This document shows positions 42,691 to 52,008 of a stretch of 64,000 nucleotides of DNA, in pieces. The notes under the pieces were generated by a model. It made no database searches. It saw nothing but the letters and a program-made list of their open reading frames with translations, and was not told the DNA's origin. Both the position numbers and the translations under genes were made by a program. This DNA comes from Williamsoniiplasma luminosum (lineage in GTDB: Bacteria; Bacillota_I; Bacilli_A; Mycoplasmatales; Mycoplasmataceae), in assembly GCF_002803985.1 (NCBI RefSeq), contig NZ_CP024963.1, positions 868,001-932,000 on the forward strand, in the 5' to 3' direction. Position 1 is the stretch's first letter; each line of letters begins with the position of its first letter.

Positions 42691-44733
42691 TTAAGAATTA
42701 ATTTTTAATGCTGTATTTTTCATGTACACAATAAGTTCTTTTTTAGTCATATTACGTAGATTTGCATCTTTTAATTTAATTCCTTGTTTTTTTGCTTCGG
42801 CACGAAGTGATGAAGCGTGTTTTTGTAACTCGCTTCTTGCTTCTGTGATTTCAGCTGATCCATCAACTTTAGCACGTTCTATAACTTCTAGTTTTGCATG
42901 TGCTTCTTCATCAACGATTTTTTTAGTTGACAATTTAGCATCATATTTTTTAACTAAATCATTTGTTAAATCTTTTACTTCAGTTTTTGGTTGTTTTGGT
43001 TTTACAACTTTTGGTTTTACAACTTTATCAGTTTTTGGTTTTACAACTTTTGGTTGTTCAACTTTTGGTTTTGCAACTTTTTTGGCAACAACAACTTTTT
43101 CAGTTTTTGCTTGTTCCACTTTTGGTTTGGCAACCACAACTTTATCAGTTTTTGGTGCAACCACAACTTTTGGTTGAACTGGTTCAATATTTGCATTTTG
43201 AACCAAAGTTGCAACTGTAACTTTGGTTTCGGTTTTTGATTCTGCATTTTTAACTTCAACATTAGCCGCCAAACTTGGTGGAACATCATGTTCACGACCT
43301 GGGGTTTGAATATCTAGTTTTGTAATTAAAGTGTAGAAAACAATAAAGTAAACTCCACCAGCAGCAGCTGTTAATGCTAATGTTCATAATGGGTTAGAAG
43401 TTACTCCTAAAGCTCCAGTTTTACTTGCAGCAAATCCTCAAGATTGGGCAAATGAGACAATGTAGTCAATTAATCCCGCCGAGAATCCGAATCCGACCTC
43501 AATTCCCATTCCGGTTGATGCCGCGACAAATAATCCTGTCAAGACTGCATGAATTCCTAGCAAGATTGGTGAGATAAACACAAATGAGAACTCAATTGGT
43601 TCAGTGATTCCAGAAACGATTGAAACAAGTGCAACACCACCTAAGAATCCTGAGACTTTTTTACGGTTTTCCTTTTTAGCTGCAAAAATCATGGCCACAG
43701 CAATCATCGGAATTCCACCCATCATGATTGGGAAGAATCCTGATTGGAAGAATCCTGATCCTTGAATTCCTTTTGTAAATGCAGAAATATCTCCATTTGC
43801 TCAAATTGTCTGACTTCCGATGTGTCCAGTAATTGGGTCAATGACTGGACCTCCAATTGGTAATTGGAATCAGAAGAATGTATTTAAAATTTGGTGTAAA
43901 CCAAATGGTAATAATAAACGATTCAACATCGCATAAACTGCAGTTCCAGGAACTGCCACAGCTGGGTTATTCGGGTTTGCCACTGCTTGTCCAAATAACA
44001 TTAAGACATATTGAATTCATGGTCAAACAATTGCAAATGAGAACGCCACTGGGATTGCAACAACAGTTGCAATCATTGGGACGAATCTTCTTCCTGAGAA
44101 GAATCCTAGTGCTTCAGGTAATTTAACATTTTGGAAGCGATTGTATAAGTATGCAGAAAAACATCCAGCCACAATCCCTCCTAAAACACCGACATTTAAA
44201 ACATACGATCCTCCAACAACCGTCTTGCCGTCACCGGCAAAGTTTTTGACATAGAACAGTGATGATAAGAACCCTGATTGGGCTTGACCTTCAACTGTTT
44301 TATGTCATTCAAATGTTAGAACATTTTTATACATCATTTCAGGTAGTCCGTGTTCAGCATTCATCACAGCAATGATGAAATAAAAGACGGCAGAAACTAA
44401 GGCGACTTCACCTCGATGATCTTTGGCTAAACCAAAAGCAATTCCGATGGCAAATAATAACGGTAAGTTATCAAATGCAACACTACCTGGTTTTTGAATG
44501 ATAAACGAAATTCAATAACCAACATCGTTGGTAATCACACCATTTGCATCAGTTGTGAAAGTCACACCCAAAGCACCGAACCGATTTAAGATCGCAGCGA
44601 ATGGCAATAATGCAACGGGAAATTGCAAGGCTTTACCTAGTTCTTGTAAGAGCATTAAGAAACTAGCTTTTTGATTGGGACTATTTGGAGTACCAAATGT
44701 AGTTTCTTTTTTCTTTTTAATTGATAAGAACAT
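42691..44733 (-). CDS. PTS EIIC permease, glucose family, with the shared C-terminal domain
   Basis: A sugar permease of 680 residues. Residues about 25-480 are EIIC: LPFAAILNRFGALG, PLLFAIGIAFGLAKDHRGEV, GLHQILNTFFWFQLPIGG, and SGITEPIEFSFVFISPILL (the GITEP motif). After DIQTPGREHD, where its paralogue at 45305 ends, about 190 residues follow: a low-complexity Val/Lys/Pro linker (KVVVAKPKVEQAKTEK-type repeats), then [18 protein letters not shown] and DANLRNMTKKELIVYM. There is no EIIA or EIIB domain. The tail replaces the place where EIIB is normally fused. The substrate is not determinable; glucose or a glucoside is likely. Confidence 0.93.
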
Positions 44734-44821
44734 TTAATTTTCCTTTCTTGTAGCGTAATCTTTCATACACTACCTTCATTATATAAAATTAATAAAATTA
44801 TTTTTCCAATATTCATCAAAA

Positions 44822-44859
44822 AAAATGGAAAAAATGGAAATTACTCCATTTTTTCCAAA
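44822..44859 (-). terminator. Terminator after the small membrane protein at 44881
   Basis: A perfect 13-pair stem (TGGAAAAAATGGA and its complement) with a 6-base loop, followed by TTTTTTTT on the minus strand. It may also act as an operator for the EIIC downstream. Confidence 0.75.
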
Positions 44860-44880
44860 GAATCAAGACCTTTTAGGGCT

Positions 44881-45177
44881 TTAAATAAAATATCCAATTC
44901 CGACACCAAATAAAACTAGACCAGCAATGAAACAAACCCCAATGATGAAAAAGTATAAATATTGAATTCAAAAATTAAAAATTTTATGCGTAAATTTTTT
45001 ATCTTCTAATTTAAACCCACGGTTTTGTGCATCTTTTTTTCTTTTTAATACTTCTTTTAAAAGAAAGATCACACCAATCCCTAAAAGCAAACAAACAGCT
45101 CCCACCACAATAAAAATAATGGCTGTTGTTTGTGAGATTGGTGAAGTTGAGTTCGTTAATAAATTAATTGCAATCAT
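44881..45177 (-). CDS. Small two-span membrane protein, unknown function
   Basis: The protein has 98 residues with one UGA Trp. Spans lie at about 19-42 (AIIFIVVGAVCLLLGIGVIF) and 74-97 (YFFIIGVCFIAGLVLFGVGI), joined by a basic loop (LKRKKDAQNRG). AAGGAG precedes the start at 45177 by five bases. It sits between two PTS EIIC genes. It may assist one of them, but only the position suggests this. Confidence 0.7.
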
Positions 45178-45255
45178 CTGGCTCCTTGCAATGATTATGC
45201 CTTAATATCAGAAAAAGATAAATGCGATTAAGGATTTTAACTTATCTCGGGCAAG

Positions 45256-45295
45256 AAAAATTAAACGCAAAAGTGCGTTTAATTTTGAATCAGTG
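45256..45295 (-). terminator. Terminator after the EIIC gene at 45305
   Basis: AAAATTAAACGCA pairs with TGCGTTTAATTTT around AAAG, followed by T-rich sequence on the minus strand. Confidence 0.88.
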
Positions 45296-45304
45296 TTGTT
45301 GTTT

Positions 45305-46951
45305 TTACTTTTTCATCACTTGAATGTTTGTCAAATCTTTTTCACGACCTGGAGTTGGAATATCCAATTTTTTGATTGTGAAATAGAATGAGAAGAAGTA
45401 AACTGGGGCAATTAATGCTGCCAATAATAACATTCATAATGGATTTGAAGTGACCCCATAAACTGGTCCATGAATAAATGCTTCAGCTTTGCTCATTCCT
45501 CAAGAATTAGCAAAAGAAATAATGTAATCAATTAGACCAGCTGAGAATCCAAATCCAATATGCATATGCATCGCAATTCCGATTGCAGCAAAGATAGCTG
45601 TGAAAACAGCATTATATGCTCATAGAATTGGACCAACAAAGATGAATGCAAAGACAATTGGTTCATCGATTCCAGTTAGGGCTGCTACAAACGCAATTCC
45701 AGCTAAGAAAGTAATTGTTTTTTTACGGTTTTCTTTTGGAGCTGCTAACACCATTGCACCAGCCGCAGCTGTTAATCCCCCTCAATACATTGGGAAGTAT
45801 CCAGTTTGGAACGTTCCAGAAATGACTGATTTTTGGAACGCGTTAATATCTCCAAAAACTGTATACATTCCAGCAGTTGCTGATGCTAAATTCCCTGTGG
45901 CAAAAATTGTGTTATTTGAATTTGCAACCAATCCTTGTCTTAGAACAAAGTAATCTTTTCAATTGCTTTCTGTGATACTAATGTTTGTTTGTCAGTGTGA
46001 AGCAATTGCTTGTAAATTGGCGATGTTAAATTTATCACCCCCAAAGGCATCCATATCTAAAACAATTTTTCCATTAATATCTGTAATGTAATTTTCAATT
46101 GGCATTTGGAATCATAAGAAAGTGTTAATAATGTGATGTAAACCAAATGGTTGAATAATTCGATTGACCAGAGCGTATAAAAAGGCACCTGGAATCGATC
46201 AAGCATCACTTGATGAAATTAAACCACCGAATTTAACTAATCCAAATTGGATTCATGGTCAAATTACAGAAAATAGAAAGGCTAATGGTAATGAAACCAA
46301 CATCACCATCATCGGAACAAAGCGACGTCCACCAAAGAAACCTAAAGCTTCTGGAAGTTGAATGTCTTTAAATTTGTTATATAGATAAGCAGTCATCGAA
46401 CCAGAAATAATTCCACCCAACGCTCCAATATCGAGAATGTACTTACCACCTGTTACCTCGATTTTGTTGTTGACCATACCAAATGTTTTAACATAAAACA
46501 ATTCAGAGAAAGCTTTTCCATCATGGGTGTCAAAAGTTAACACCCCTTTATACATCAATGATGGCAAACCACCTTCAATTAAGAAAGCGGTAATCGCCAG
46601 ATACATCAATGCTGCTACCAAAGCAACCTCACCACGGTTTTCTTTGGCTAATCCAAAACCAGTTCCAATTGCAAAAAATAATGGTAAGTTATCAAAAACA
46701 ATGGCCCCTGGTCTTGAAATAATAAATCCAATTCAATTTCCAACGTTTCTAACTCCGTCTTCGATGGGATTTAAATCCATTCCCAACGTTCCAAAACGGT
46801 TTAACAAAGCTGCAAACGGTAGGATCGCAATTGGATATAATAATGCTTTTCCCAGCATTTGCAGTCTGGCAAAAATTCTACTTCAAATTACTCGTGAATT
46901 AGAAGGTTGAAGATTGTTTGAATTTTGTTTTTTTAATTTTAAAAAATTCAT
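45305..46951 (-). CDS. PTS EIIC permease, glucose/maltose family
   Basis: A sugar permease of 548 residues, paralogous to the one at 42691. ILPFAALLNRFGTLG, PLFFAIGTGFGLAKENRGEV, LPEALGFFGGRRFVPM, PFGLHHIINTFLWFQMP and TGIDEPIVFAFIFV (GITEP variant GIDEP) show the EIIC fold with about ten spans. It ends 12 residues after IPTPGREKD with no EIIB and no tail. A 26-bp palindrome overlapping the -35 region (46997-47022) is shared with agaS/deoR, which suggests repression by the DeoR-type protein. Several UGA-Trp codons. Confidence 0.93.
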
Positions 46952-46972
46952 TTTGAGTTTTTCCTTTCTCAT

Positions 46973-47022
46973 AAATTATTGTATTCCTAAAAATAGAAAA
47001 GTGATAAATTTTTATCACTTTT
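46973..47022 (-). promoter_or_regulatory. EIIC promoter with 26-bp operator
   Basis: A perfect palindrome, AAAAGTGATAAA and TTTATCACTTTT separated by two bases (46997-47022). Its left half supplies a TTATCA -35 element on the minus strand, 18 bases from TACAAT. Nearly the same 26 bases stand in the agaS/deoR intergenic region. It could also serve as a terminator for the gene ending at 47066. Confidence 0.65.
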
Positions 47023-47055
47023 TTTAAAATTTTTTTAAGTTTTTAATCAGACAAT

Positions 47056-47102
47056 AAAAACCAACTTATTTTTGATTGATTAAATCAAAAATAAGTTGGT
47101 TA
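47056..47102 (-). terminator. Terminator overlapping the end of the gene at 47066
   Basis: AACCAACTTATTTTTGATT pairs with its complement across a short loop, then TTTTT. The stem contains the last codons and the stop of the gene, saving space. Confidence 0.8.
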
Positions 47103-47644
47103 AATGCTCATAAATCTGGTTCTGTTAGCAACTGAAATTTCACAGATTGGGTGTTGTTGTAACAAACAATTTCAAAAATTAAGGCTTTGGTTTTAAAGTC
47201 ATAAACTGTTTTTAAATAGAAAAGATCTTCAATTTTAAAACTTTGATTAGGTGAGCCTGGAACAATCAATTCAATCACCTTTTGTTGGTGGTCAATGTGC
47301 ATTTGACCATCACTAGTTTTAATCTCTTGATTTTGTTTTCGATTGGAATCTAAATAAGCATCAAAAAGCATTAGTGAATGATTGATTCGGCGTTTTTGAA
47401 TGTAAGCTGATTTTTCAATGTAAAGATCTAAAGATTTATCAAAGACTTTAATCCCAAAATTCATATCTTGAATTTTGGTGGTTGGAATTAAATGATAATT
47501 GCTTTCAATATCGGTGATAATTTTGGATAAATTGATAAAATTTTTATTTCTTTTGTTGGCAATATGCAAAAACGAAAAGAAACAAAAACCTAAAACTAAA
47601 ACCACCGCCACAATGACTGGAATAACTCATTTTTCTCAATTCAT
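47066..47644 (-). CDS. Membrane-anchored protein of unknown function
   Basis: The protein has 192 residues. One N-terminal span (VIPVIVAVVLVLGFCFFSFL) is followed by a soluble domain of mixed helix and strand (IQDMNFGIKVFDKSLDLYIE, IELIVPGSPNQSFKIEDLFY, ALIFEIVCYNNTQSVKFQLL). No family recognised. GAGGAAAT precedes the start at 47644. It is the third gene of the agaS unit, after a small two-span protein. Confidence 0.7.
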
Positions 47645-47656
47645 ATTTCCTCGTTT

Positions 47657-47902
47657 CTACTTAAAATAAGTGCTAATAAACACAATGAAGACCAAAAAAT
47701 CAGCAAGCGTAAATAAAATTAAGAGATATAAAATAAAAAGTTTAAAGTAACGGTTGGTAAATTTTGTTTCGCGAATTTTTAACTCGCGTTTTTCTTTATA
47801 AAAAATTATTGATCAATAAACAAGGGCTGCAATTAAAATTGGTAACATAATTCCTGTCGCGATAATCAATCCAAGCATGGCTTCATGGGATATATTGGTC
47901 AT
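47657..47902 (-). CDS. Small two-span membrane protein in the agaS operon
   Basis: The protein has 81 residues with one UGA Trp. Spans lie at about 9-32 (LGLIIATGIMLPILIAALVY) and 55-79 (LFILYLLILFTLADFLVFI), joined by a basic loop (YKEKRELKIRETKFTNRY). The start lies one base after the agaS stop and lacks a good ribosome site, so translation is probably coupled. Function unknown. Confidence 0.65.
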
Positions 47903-47903
47903 T

Positions 47904-49070
47904 TTATTTTAAAACTTCTTTCTCATAAATTATAACCCCAGCAACAACCCGATTAACTAACCCTGATGGTCAAGGGTTGTCGGGGGTTTTGCCATTATCA
48001 AGTGACTTATAAAAAGCATATAATTGCGTCAAAACAATATAATTTAATCCCAATAAAGCCGTTGAATCTTCTTGAAATTCACAATCAAAATAAAAGTTTG
48101 CTAATGCTTTAGTTTCCAAATTATTTTTATAATCAAAAACAACTAAAGTTTTTGCTTGTTTTTGATGACTTAATTCTTTTAATAAATCAAGGTCATAAAC
48201 TCTTTTATATGGGTCTTGATTCATAAATAAGAACACAATGCTTTCTTGATTTAAAACCGATTTTGGACCGTGTCTAAATCCAAGTGGGGTGTTGTAAAAT
48301 GCTGTTTTTGCCCCAGCTGTAAGTTCTAAAACTTTTAAATGTGATTCTTGAGCAATCCCATTTAAATTTCCAGATCCTAAATAAACAATGCGTTCATGTT
48401 GCATTTGAGCAAGCTTAGCAATTTCTTGATAATGTGTTTTGATATTTAAAGACACCGAAACTGCTAATTGTTCGACTCTTTTAACATAACGATCAAATTC
48501 AAAAATATTAAACACCATTAAACATGCCACCACCATACTTGAATAGCTTGAAGTCATCGCAAATGATTGATCATTTGTTTGTTCTGGTAAAACAATTTTT
48601 AAACAATTTTTTTGGTCTGTGGCAACTTGTAATAATGCCCCATCTTTATTACAAGTAATAATGATGTGCTGAATCTTTTCCACAAATTGATTCATCATTT
48701 TAAAAGTTGCCACAGATTCAGGAGAATTACCACTTCGGGCAAACGAAATTAAAATCGTTGGAGTTTTTGGATTCACATATTCTTCAATATTTGAAACAAT
48801 ATCTGTTGTTGGAATCACTTGAGCATCAATTCCTTGCACAATCAAATCTCTCACAAGGGATGAACCAACAAATTCACTAGTTCCAGCCCCAGTTAAAATT
48901 ACCTTTGTGGTTGGGTGTAAATTTTTTTGTAAAAATTTTTGAATTTCAGCGGCATTTTCTTGAATTATTTGACTAGTTTGGATTCACATTTGTGGTTGTT
49001 GCAGAATTTCAGTTAAAGTGTTAATCCCTTTATTTTCTCTTAATTCTTTTTCGGTAAAATTTAAAATCAT
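47904..49070 (-). CDS. agaS: SIS-domain sugar isomerase/deaminase, AgaS-like
   Basis: A cytoplasmic sugar-phosphate enzyme of 388 residues with two SIS domains. VILTGAGTSEFVGSSLVRDL and LISFARSGNSPESVATFK are in the first, VYLGSGNLNGIAQESHLKVL and PLGFRHGPKSVLNQES in the second. The last is typical of AgaS (galactosamine/tagatose phosphate isomerases). Substrate assignment (galactosamine-6-P or a related amino sugar) is inferred. AAAAGGAGAGC precedes the start at 49070. The gene is divergent from deoR, and the two probably share an operator. Confidence 0.88.
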
Positions 49071-49129
49071 TGCTCTCCTTTTAGATTTAATTTTTTTTCA
49101 CTAAAATTAATCTACCTTTAGTTTAACAA

Positions 49130-49175
49130 AAAAGTGAAAAAAAATTATCACTTTTATAAAAAAAACTATAAAATT
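49130..49175 (+). promoter_or_regulatory. deoR/agaS operator and promoter
   Basis: AAAAGTGA and TCACTTTT are separated by 10 bases (49130-49155), the same 26-bp size and arms as the palindrome at 46997. On the plus strand the right half supplies TTATCA, 16 bases from TATAAA, so a bound repressor would block deoR; agaS starts 60 bases away on the other side. Confidence 0.65.
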
Positions 49176-49199
49176 TTAATAACGAAGAAGGAATTGATT

Positions 49200-49973
49200 A
49201 TGAATAAAATTGAACGTCGAAACGCTGTTGTTGAAGTTTTGAAAAAACGCCAACAAATGTCTTTGAAAGAATACTTTAGCTTGACATTAGAAGCTGGAAT
49301 CGTCAACATTACTGCTAGACGGGATTTAGCGTTTTTTGAAAAAGAACACTTAATTAGTTTAAAAACCGGGTTAATCAAATACATTGGTAATTACCAAATT
49401 GAAAAAACGCGCAACGAACAAATTAATTTAAATCACGCAACTAAAAATGCAATTGGTAAATATGTTGCTGGTCTTTTAAATGAAGACGACATCATTTATG
49501 TGGATCCAGGAACAACAAATGAATTGTTTGTTAAAAACATTAAAACCCCAATTAAACAATTAGTGACAAGTGGGTTGCATATTTTTAATCAAGCCAGGAG
49601 AAACCCCAAAATCAAAGAGATTATTTTAATTGGTGGGGAATTAAAAACCTCGACCGGAAGTTTTGTTGGTGAATATGCTCTTAAAACAATTGAACAAATT
49701 TGTTCTTTTGATAAAGGGATCTTTACTGCCAATAGTGTTGATGAAAATTTGAATTTTTATAATAACAACCAATTAGAAGGTGAAGTTTATCAAGCAGCTT
49801 TGAAAAAAAGCCACCAGAAATTTGCTTTAATTGACCCGAATAAATTTAAAATTAAAGGTGATTATTACAAGGTGGGTGATATTAACACTTTTGATCTTTT
49901 CGTCACTAGTGCTCAAATGCCCAAAAAAATCACTGACCAAATTGCTCCTGAAAAATTAAAAATAACACAATAG
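49200..49973 (+). CDS. DeoR family transcriptional regulator
   Basis: A sugar-phosphate responsive repressor of 257 residues. The N-terminal winged helix (IERRNAVVEVLKKRQQMSLK and ITARRDLAFFEKEHLI, the DeoR recognition helix region) is followed by the phosphosugar-binding domain (VDPGTTNELFVKNI, LIGGELKTSTGSFVG, FDKGIFTANSVDENL). AAGGAATTG precedes the start at 49200. It is divergent from agaS; a shared palindrome suggests it controls agaS, itself and the EIIC at 45305. Confidence 0.93.
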   Translation: MNKIERRNAVVEVLKKRQQMSLKEYFSLTLEAGIVNITARRDLAFFEKEHLISLKTGLIKYIGNYQIEKTRNEQINLNHATKNAIGKYVAGLLNEDDIIYVDPGTTNELFVKNIKTPIKQLVTSGLHIFNQARRNPKIKEIILIGGELKTSTGSFVGEYALKTIEQICSFDKGIFTANSVDENLNFYNNNQLEGEVYQAALKKSHQKFALIDPNKFKIKGDYYKVGDINTFDLFVTSAQMPKKITDQIAPEKLKITQ

Positions 49974-50003
49974 TTCTCTCAAAAGAACTTTGTGTTATTT
50001 TTT
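49961..50003. terminator. Terminator between deoR and crr
   Basis: AATAACACAA.AGTTCT and AGAACT.TTGTGTTATT pair around a short loop with T runs in both directions. The stem includes the deoR stop and serves both converging genes. Confidence 0.82.
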
Positions 50004-50033
50004 CACTATTAATCTTTAATTGAGTTTTTCAAA

Positions 50034-50507
50034 TTATTTGAAAATCGCAATTAAATCACCTTTTTTAACTGCCCCAGTTTTTAAAATTTCCATTTTTTTA
50101 CCCATATCGTTAGTAAAAATAATTGGAGTTTTAATTGAAGGGACTTTATCTTTGATTTTTTTAAAATCAACATCCACTAGTTTATCTCCAACTTGCACAT
50201 TTTGTCCTTGTTCAACAAATGAAGTAAAACCTTTACCATTTAAAGTTACTGTATCAATTCCGATGTGTAACAATAATTCAATTCCACTTTTATGTTTAAT
50301 TCCATAAGCATGTTTAGTTGGAAAAGCAGTTACTAGTTCTCCATCAATGGGGGCCACAAACTCTCCATCAGTTGGATCAATGGCAAAACCATCACCCATC
50401 ATTTTTTCTTTGAAAACATCATCTTCAACTAATTCTAGTCCAATCATTTTCCCATCAACTGGGGCAAAAATTTTCACTTCATTGTTTTTCTTTTTAAACA
50501 ATCACAT
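50034..50507 (-). CDS. crr: PTS EIIA protein, glucose family
   Basis: A cytoplasmic phosphocarrier of 157 residues. VKIFAPVDGKMIGLELVEDD, GDGFAIDPTDGEFVAPIDGE, and ELLLHIGIDTVTLNGKGFTS (phospho-His in HIGIDT) are the EIIA(Glc) signatures. The true start is the ATG at 50507 (MWLFKKK, with UGA as the second codon); AAGGAGAAAAT stands directly upstream. It probably supplies EIIB at 41300 and the two EIICs. It stands alone, convergent with deoR. Confidence 0.93.
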
Positions 50508-50629
50508 ATTTTCTCCTTAAGAATATAAATCTCAAATTTTATTTTACATTATGCGAATATTATTATCAATTTAAAAATGTTATATAATAATTTATGTGTT
50601 GAAAAACAGTGAAAGGACTTATTTTATTT

Positions 50630-51538
50630 ATGGATCATTTAGCAGAATTTCTTTTTAGTCTCATTGCCTCAATTGCTTTGATCTCCTCATTATTTATTTT
50701 TCATAAGTTTTGAGCCAAAACCGCTAAAACTTATTGAGTGAGAATTATCGTGGGTTCATGATTACTAATTGGGGAAATTTGATTTCTTGTCACTAAAGAT
50801 ATTTTTGTCTTTAAATTCGCTGACGGAACACTAAATCCGATGTTTATGTATTGAGAGTTGTGTGCGATTTTAACTGTCACAGCGATCATTTTGATGGTTG
50901 TCCCATCAAAATTAAATTTAGATTTATTTCTTCCTTTTGCGATTTTAGCCCCAATTATTGTGATTGTGGTTCCAACTGCTGATACAAAAAGTTGAGGCTT
51001 TGACAACTTTAGATATTGAAATTACTACTTTGGACACTTAGGACTAATGTTTGCTTATTTATATACTTATTTATTCGGTTATACTAAAGCCAAATTGAGT
51101 TGACAAAGCATCAGAAGATCAGCCGCATTCGCGATTTTCTTAGCTACATTCTTAATGGTTTGAAACATGGCATATTCACCAAACAATCCGCTTGAACCAG
51201 TTCCAGCTGGTGAAGATTTAAATAAATGATGAGGTCCAAATTACCTATACAAATTCTTAATGTATTACTTAGGAATGGGTCGATTCAGTTTATTAAACCA
51301 ATACTTTTTAATGATTTTTGTTTTAATGCCATTGATCTTAACTTTGTGTTGAACTATGTTATATTTCTTAAGACCAATGTATGCAAATTGTGGAACCCAA
51401 AGATTAAAATTTGATATTCATGAAAACATCTTAGGTTTTAGAACAATTTTTACAAAAGCCAATTTTAAACAAACGTCAAAATCATTGCTTAATAAAATTA
51501 CAACTTCAGGCAAAAAACCACCTCTTGATAAAAATTAA
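50630..51538 (+). CDS. YwaF-like integral membrane protein
   Basis: The protein has 302 residues with many UGA-Trp codons. About seven hydrophobic segments are seen, beginning MDHLAEFLFSLIASIALISS. YYFGHLGLMFAYLYTYLFGY and NYLYKFLMYYLGMG resemble the YwaF/TMEM164-type family of Firmicutes and Mollicutes. The role of that family is unclear to me. The C-terminal 50 residues are soluble and basic (KSLLNKITTSGKKPPLDKN). A TATAAT at about 50583 may be the promoter. Stand-alone gene with terminator. Confidence 0.78.
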
Positions 51539-51566
51539 TTTAAGTTACTTATAAAAAATAAATCCA

Positions 51567-51601
51567 ATAATCACACTTTAAAAAATAGTGTGATTTTTTT
51601 G
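51567..51601 (+). terminator. Terminator after the YwaF-like gene
   Basis: AATCACACT pairs with AGTGTGATT around an A-rich loop, then TTTTTTT. Confidence 0.88.
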
Positions 51602-51835
51602 AGCTCGATTATTAAAAGATATTTGCTATATTTTATCTATGAAACAGATTAGCGATATAACTCTTAAATTGAACAGGACATTGATCATCTTAAATATGCC
51701 AAAAATGATCAAGTGCAAGGTTTTACGGCCTTATATTGAATTTAACTTTTTTTGAACTTTTTAAATAAAAACATGTTTTTTAATGGTTTTTAGGTAGTTA
51801 TAGCAATATTTATTCACTTTTTCGATTTTTAATGT
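51602..51835 (+). other. Intergenic region with a possible gene remnant
   Basis: No intact gene. Between about 51640 and 51745 there is a short ATG frame (MKQISDIT...) whose next codons make better protein sequence one frame over (EQDIDHLKYAKNDQVQGFTA, then a stop). This may be a frameshifted remnant of a small gene, but it is too short to judge. Confidence 0.25.
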
Positions 51836-51865
51836 TTGCAAATAAAAAAAAAAAAAAAATATAAT
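51836..51865 (+). promoter_or_regulatory. Lipoprotein promoter with a 16-A tract in the spacer
   Basis: TTGCAA (51836-51841) and TATAAT (51860-51865) are separated by 18 bases, of which 16 (51844-51859) are one A run. Gain or loss of A would change the -35/-10 spacing. This is the arrangement known for phase-variable Vlp lipoproteins of Mycoplasma hyorhinis. The transcript would start near 51872, giving a leader of about 135 bases. Confidence 0.75.
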
Positions 51866-52008
51866 AACTATGATTTGCGGACATTTAAATCAAAATATCA
51901 TTAAATCTTTTCAAATAAATCCTCCGAAAGTTTTTATTTAATTGAAGAATTTGATTGAGATGTGCAAATAAAAAACATTATGAAATAAAAGGAGTTCAAA
52001 AAGAAAGA

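Noticed and set aside
42963-43295. Several long open frames opposite or out of frame with the EIIC tail (Leu/Phe/Trp/Gln-rich products)
   Set aside because: They arise from the low-complexity Val/Lys/Pro repeats read in wrong frames; they have no ribosome sites and overlap the real gene fully.
44826-44857. Perfect 13-bp inverted repeat read as an operator for the EIIC at 42691
   Set aside because: It directly follows the small gene ending at 44881 and has a T run on that strand, so a terminator is the simpler reading.
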